64,000 nt of DNA from Semisulcospira habei (Eukaryota > Mollusca > Gastropoda > Semisulcospiridae). Location of the stretch: assembly GCA_036245525.1 (NCBI GenBank), contig BTPG01000001.1, positions 220,648,320-220,712,319 on the forward strand. Direction: 5' to 3'. A program made the position numbers and the translations under genes. Below the pieces are notes generated by a model. That model made no database searches and was not told where the DNA came from. It was given only the letters and a program-made list of their open reading frames with translations. Below, piece by piece: positions 40,763-46,700 of this stretch; the first letter of the stretch is position 1; each line of letters starts with the position of its first letter.

Positions 40763-43700
40763 TTGATTTCTGCGAACAAAACAGTTGGAAAATGCACAGG
40801 TCATCCCATCTTGTTTTAATTTTCATAACCCATGTTGCTTTTCTCTTTTGCATTTGTGTACTGTTTGCAGTATATATGGCTGCTTGCACAAGGCGGTTAG
40901 TAAGTTGCTGCAAAATAAAGACACAGTAAATTTATTTTTATTTCACAGGTATGATGTGGGCAAAGACAAGTATATTGACTTCAATGAGCTGAAGCTTATG
41001 ATGGAGAAACTAGGTGCCCCACAGACACATTTGTCTCTCAAGGCCATGATCAAGGAAGTGGATGAAGATTATGATGGAAAAATCAGCTTTCGAGAGGTAA
41101 AATTTAATTCAAATGAGGTTGCTCCCACCACCACTCCCCCCCCCCTCCCCCCTCCCCACCACCACCACCACCATCCCCACCTTTCCGTCCATTTTTTATG
41201 TTAGTTTGTCAATATCATGATTAATTTATTTATTTACTTATTAATTAATTTATTTATTTATAAATTGTTTTCTTCATAGATGTTTGTGATTTCAGCATCC
41301 GAGTTTTGATCATGGGATTTGGAGGTGACATTTTGTGCTGTGTATGATCACTCCTGTGCACTCCTTTGACACTGTGAATAAACATTAGATGTGGCTAAAT
41401 GTGATAATTATGAGATAACATGATGGTAAGGATTCATATTACTCTTTGGGGCTGCACACAAGTTTTATATAGGCCAGCTGACAATTTAACCCCAAGGCCA
41501 CATTTCCCAAATCTTGTACGTCTGGAGAAGATTTTATTTTTCTTATTCTATTAATCTGACCTGCATACATGTACATAAACTTCTTTATGGGAATGCCAGC
41601 CACAGATTGATTTTTCCAGTGATTATCATCAGTGTACTTAAGACCTGGCTGTTTACTGTGTGCAGTTTCTTTTGATCTTCCGGAAAGCTGCAGCTGGTGA
41701 ACTGGAGGAAGGCAGCGGCCTGATGGACCTTTACGCAAACATGACAGAAATCGATGTAGACAAGGAGGGAGTGACAGGAGCAAAGAATTTCTTCCAGGCC
41801 AAGGTATGGTATAAGCCTTTTAATGCTGAGAAAATATGAACTCTACTAAACTGTATTAGCCCCTAGATCCTCATGAGCCCCCACAGTTGTAGGGAACATG
41901 AGGATCGGTGCCTTTTGCTGAAACCACTTTATATCCATGTTCCTTTGAGTTTGAAATACTTCATCTTTGACATTTACTTTACAATGATTCCAAAAACAGG
42001 GTTGGACCTGTGTAATTTTCACCCCCACCCGGGTCTGTCCTGGGGGACTTGTGTGGGGTTGGCTACTTTTTAGTTCCCAGGGTCAGCCCCACAGGGTGGG
42101 TTTTCCCCTCTATTCTGGGGCATGTGTTTCTGTCTACCCTTGGTACATTCACCTGTATTTTCCTTTTTTAAACTCTCCCTACTGTCTGCACTGCCTGTAG
42201 CTTTTGATATTGGATGTGTGTTGCTAAATGGTCTAGTTAGGTTTATTTAGCGTATTAGACCGGGTGGCGACATACATTCAATATTCTGTTTAGTTGGTTT
42301 TTTTGTTTGTTTTTTCACAAGCAGTGCAGGCACGTCCTGAGAAAGTCTTGTTGCTGTCGGGACGTTAAGCAATGTACAACCAACCAACCAACCTGTGTAA
42401 TGTTCACAAAAAATACACAAGCCTCAAACTAATTTCAAATTAGGAAGGTTACAAAGTAAAGTAGATTATAGCACTGTCAGGGGAGAGAAATGTGCATGAT
42501 CGACCAGTGATCATAGATCTACTGTGGCCAAAGCACAAAAAAAAAGAGATAGGAAAGAGAGGGGGCGCTAAAAAAGTGACTGAAAGCAATGCATATGGAA
42601 GCCCCCCCGAAGGGGGGCGTATCACATATCCCACTGTTCCAGCCACTCAGTGCATGGAAATTTAAATCTAGGTCCCCCCGAGGGGGGTCCAGATATTTAG
42701 CCGGTGTGGACAGCTGTTTCGGTCTTGGCGACCTCCTCAGCACACCATCGGCGATACTGGAGGAGGCAGGAATTTCTGCCTACCTGCAAAGACAACCACA
42801 TTTTACTGTGGTGTCTGCAAGGGCATACATTCCATGCCACCACCCAGAGCCAAATCTCCATGCACCCTAAAAGAGAACCTACCAAAAGGGGGGAAGGGGT
42901 TGCAGTCGATATTGTAGTAGTAAATGAAAAGAAAAGGGGAGACTGCCAGTGCTAATATTTTAGGAAGGTTACAAAGTAAAGTAGATTATAGCACTGTCAG
43001 GGGAGAGAAATGTGCATGATCGACCAGTGATCATAGATCTACTGTGGCCAAAGCACAAAAAAAAAGAGATAGGAAAGAGAGGGGGCGCTAAAAAAGTGAC
43101 TGAAAGCAATGCATATGGAAGCCCCCCCGAAGGGGGGCGTATCACATATCCCACTGTTCCAGCCACTCAGTGCATGGAAATTTAAATCTAGGTCCCCCCG
43201 AGGGGGGTCCAGATATTTAGCCGGTGTGGACAGCTGTTTCGGTCTTGGCGACCTCCTCAGCACACCATCGGCGATACTGGAGGAGGCAGGAATTTCTGCC
43301 TACCTGCAAAGACAACCACATTTTACTGTGGTGTCTGCAAGGGCATACATTCCATGCCACCACCCAGAGCCAAATCTCCATGCACCCTAAAAGAGAACCT
43401 ACCAAAAGGGGGGAAGGGGTTGCAGTCGATATTGTAGTAGTAAATGAAAAGAAAAGGGGAGACTGCCAGTGCTAATATTTTAGGAAGGTTACAAAGTAAA
43501 GTAGATTATAGCACTGTCAGGGGAGAGAAATGTGCATGATCGACCAGTGATCATAGATCTACTGTGGCCAAAGCACAAAAAAAAAGAGATAGGAAAGAGA
43601 GGGGGCGCTAAAAAAGTGACTGAAAGCAATGCATATGGAAGCCCCCCCGAAGGGGGGCGTATCACATATCCCACTGTTCCAGCCACTCAGTGCATGGAAA

Positions 43701-46700
43701 TTTAAATCTAGGTCCCCCCGAGGGGGGTCCAGATATTTAGCCGGTGTGGACAGCTGTTTCGGTCTTGGCGACCTCCTCAGCACACCATCGGCGATACTGG
43801 AGGAGGCAGGAATTTCTGCCTACCTGCAAAGACAACCACATTTTACTGTGGTGTCTGCAAGGGCATACATTCCATGCCACCACCCAGAGCCAAATCTCCA
43901 TGCACCCTAAAAGAGAACCTACCAAAAGGGGGGAAGGGGTTGCAGTCGATATTGTAGTAGTAAATGAAAAGAAAAGGGGAGACTGCCAGTGCTAATATTT
44001 TAGGAAGGTTACAAAGTAAAGTAGATTATAGCACTGTCAGGGGAGAGAAATGTGCATGATCGACCAGTGATCATAGATCTACTGTGGCCAAAGCACAAAA
44101 AAAAAGAGATAGGAAAGAGAGGGGGCGCTAAAAAAGTGACTGAAAGCAATGCATATGGAAGCCCCCCCGAAGGGGGGCGTATCACATATCCCACTGTTCC
44201 AGCCACTCAGTGCATGGAAATTTAAATCTAGGTCCCCCCGAGGGGGGTCCAGATATTTAGCCGGTGTGGACAGCTGTTTCGGTCTTGGCGACCTCCTCAG
44301 CACACCATCGGCGATACTGGAGGAGGCAGGAATTTCTGCCTACCTGCAAAGACAACCACATTTTACTGTGGTGTCTGCAAGGGCATACATTCCATGCCAC
44401 CACCCAGAGCCAAATCTCCATGCACCCTAAAAGAGAACCTACCAAAAGGGGGGAAGGGGTTGCAGTCGATATTGTAGTAGTAAATGAAAAGAAAAGGGGA
44501 GACTGCCAGTGCTAATATTTTAGGAAGGTTACAAAGTAAAGTAGATTATAGCACTGTCAGGGGAGAGAAATGTGCATGATCGACCAGTGATCATAGATCT
44601 ACTGTGGCCAAAGCACAAAAAAAAAAGAGATAGAAAAGAGAGGGGGCGCTAAAAAAGTGACTGAAAGCAATGCATATGGAAGCCCCCCCGAAGGGGGGCG
44701 TATCACATATCCCACTGTTCCAGCCACTCAGTGCATGGAAATTTAAATCTAGGTCCCCCCGAGGGGGGTCCAGATATTTAGCCGGTGTGGACAGCTGTTT
44801 CGGTCTTGGCGACCTCCTCAGCACACCATCGGCGATACTGGAGGAGGCAGGAATTTCTGCCTACCTGCAAAGACAACCACATTTTACTGTGGTGTCTGCA
44901 AGGGCATACATTCCATGCCACCACCCAGAGCCAAATCTCCATGCACCCTAAAAGAGAACCTACCAAAAGGGGGGAAGGGGTTGCAGTCGATATTGTAGTA
45001 GTAAATGAAAAGAAAAGGGGAGACTGCCAGTGCTAATATTTTAGGAAGGTTACAAAGTAAAGTAGATTATAGCACTGTCAGGGGAGAGAAATGTGCATGA
45101 TCGACCAGTGATCATAGATCTACTGTGGCCAAAGCACAAAAAAAAGAGATAGGAAAGAGAGGGGGCGCTAAAAAAGTGACTGAAAGCAATGCATATGGAA
45201 GCCCCCCCGAAGGGGGGCGTATCACATATCCCACTGTTCCAGCCACTCAGTGCATGGAAATTTAAATCTAGGTCCCCCCGAGGGGGGTCCAGATATTTAG
45301 CCGGTGTGGACAGCTGTTTCGGTCTTGGCGACCTCCTCAGCACACCATCGGCGATACTGGAGGAGGCAGGAATTTCTGCCTACCTGCAAAGACAACCACA
45401 TTTTACTGTGGTGTCTGCAAGGGCATACATTCCATGCCACCACCCAGAGCCAAATCTCCATGCACCCTAAAAGAGAACCTACCAAAAGGGGGGAAGGGGT
45501 TGCAGTCGATATTGTAGTAGTAAATGAAAAGAAAAGGGGAGACTGCCAGTGCTAATATTTTAGGAAGGTTACTCTTTCCTATCTCTTTTTTTTTTGTGCT
45601 TTGGCCACAGTAGATCTATGATCACTGGTCGATCATGCACATTTCTCTCCCCTGACAGTGCTATAATCTACTTTACTTTGTAACCTTCCTAAAATATTAG
45701 CACTGGCAGTCTCCCCTTTTCTTTTCATTTACTACTACAATATCGACTGCAACCCCTTCCCCCCTTTTGGTAGGTTCTCTTTTAGGGTGCATGGAGATTT
45801 GGCTCTGGGTGGTGGCATGGAATGTATGCCCTTGCAGACACCACAGTAAAATGTGGTTGTCTTTGCAGGTAGGCAGAAATTCCTGCCTCCTCCAGTATCG
45901 CCGATGGTGTGCTGAGGAGGTCGCCAAGACCGAAACAGCTGTCCACACCGGCTAAATATCTGGACCCCCCTCGGGGGGACCTAGATTTAAATTTCCATGC
46001 ACTGAGTGGCTGGAACAGTGGGATATGTGATACGCCCCCCTTCGGGGGGGCTTCCATATGCATTGCTTTCAGTCACTTTTTTAGCGCCCCCTCTCTTTCC
46101 TATCTCTTTTTTTTTTTGTGCTTTGGCCACAGTAGATCTATGATCACTGGTCGATCATGCACATTTCTCTCCCCTGACAGTGCTATAATCTACTTTACTT
46201 TGTAACCTTCCTAAAATATTAGCACTGGCAGTCTCCCCTTTTCTTTTCATTTAATTTCAAATTAATTTATAGTTTATTATGGCCAACACATGTTAGGTCA
46301 GTTTGTGCACAGATCTGATGACTATTTTAAACAAGTTGTCTATTTCAAGTTTACACAATAAATACACAGAAACTTTAAACTTAATGAGTAGATTACAGGG
46401 AGACCTGTTGCATATTTAGTATGTTTTCAACATGGTCAGTTCCAGCAAAAATGTGATGACTCAATTTTGAAGGATTTCAGCAGGTCCAGACCTGTGACAT
46501 TTTCTCAAAAAATAACAAAACTTCTGACTAAATGAATAGAATTAAAGAAGATGTGTTGCACAGTTAGAGTATTTCTTTATGGCTAGTTCATTTTAGTTGG
46601 TAAAAATATTTCATGACTTGGTTTTGAATGAGTTCAACAGGTCCGCACATGTGCACTTTTCACAAAAAGTACACAAAAGTTAAAAGTAAAATTCTTACTG

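Larger units (their letters stand above)
42441..46252 (-). mobile_element. Retrozyme: tandem 520-bp hammerhead-ribozyme retroelement with inverted 5' part
   Basis: Six near-identical 520-bp units (starting 42441, 42961, 43481, 44001, 44521, 45042) are followed at 45573 by the same repeat in reverse complement (1.3 units) to 46252. Unit length varies only by an A-tract (519-521). TAATTTCAAATTA flanks the whole at 42430-42442 and 46252-46264, showing insertion as one event. Each unit carries a type I hammerhead ribozyme on the - strand and GC-rich hairpins (GCCCCCC-CGAA-GGGGGGC and a second C6/G6 pair). There is no conserved protein: the ~93-codon frames on both strands are maintained only because the copies are identical. 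Ribozyme, tandem units and target duplication match metazoan retrozymes, non-autonomous elements thought to spread through circular RNA using the enzymes of other retroelements. Confidence 0.9.

Noticed and set aside
40503..40913. Arg-Glu-rich protein on the - strand
   Set aside because: A translation of the CT microsatellite.
42519..42540. Additional hammerhead-like motifs elsewhere in the retrozyme unit or in the satellite (CTGAGAAGC)
   Set aside because: The G8-A9 positions or the GAAA segment are missing and no stem II can form.
42589..45555. Conserved ~93-, 83- and 62-codon frames in every 520-bp unit
   Set aside because: They exist on both strands, have no family resemblance and are identical only because the units are identical; the unit is explained by RNA function.
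42441..46252. Array as pure assembly or read-hairpin artefact
   Set aside because: It cannot be fully excluded, but the flanking 10-13-bp duplication, A-tract length differences between units and the ribozyme content argue for a real insertion.
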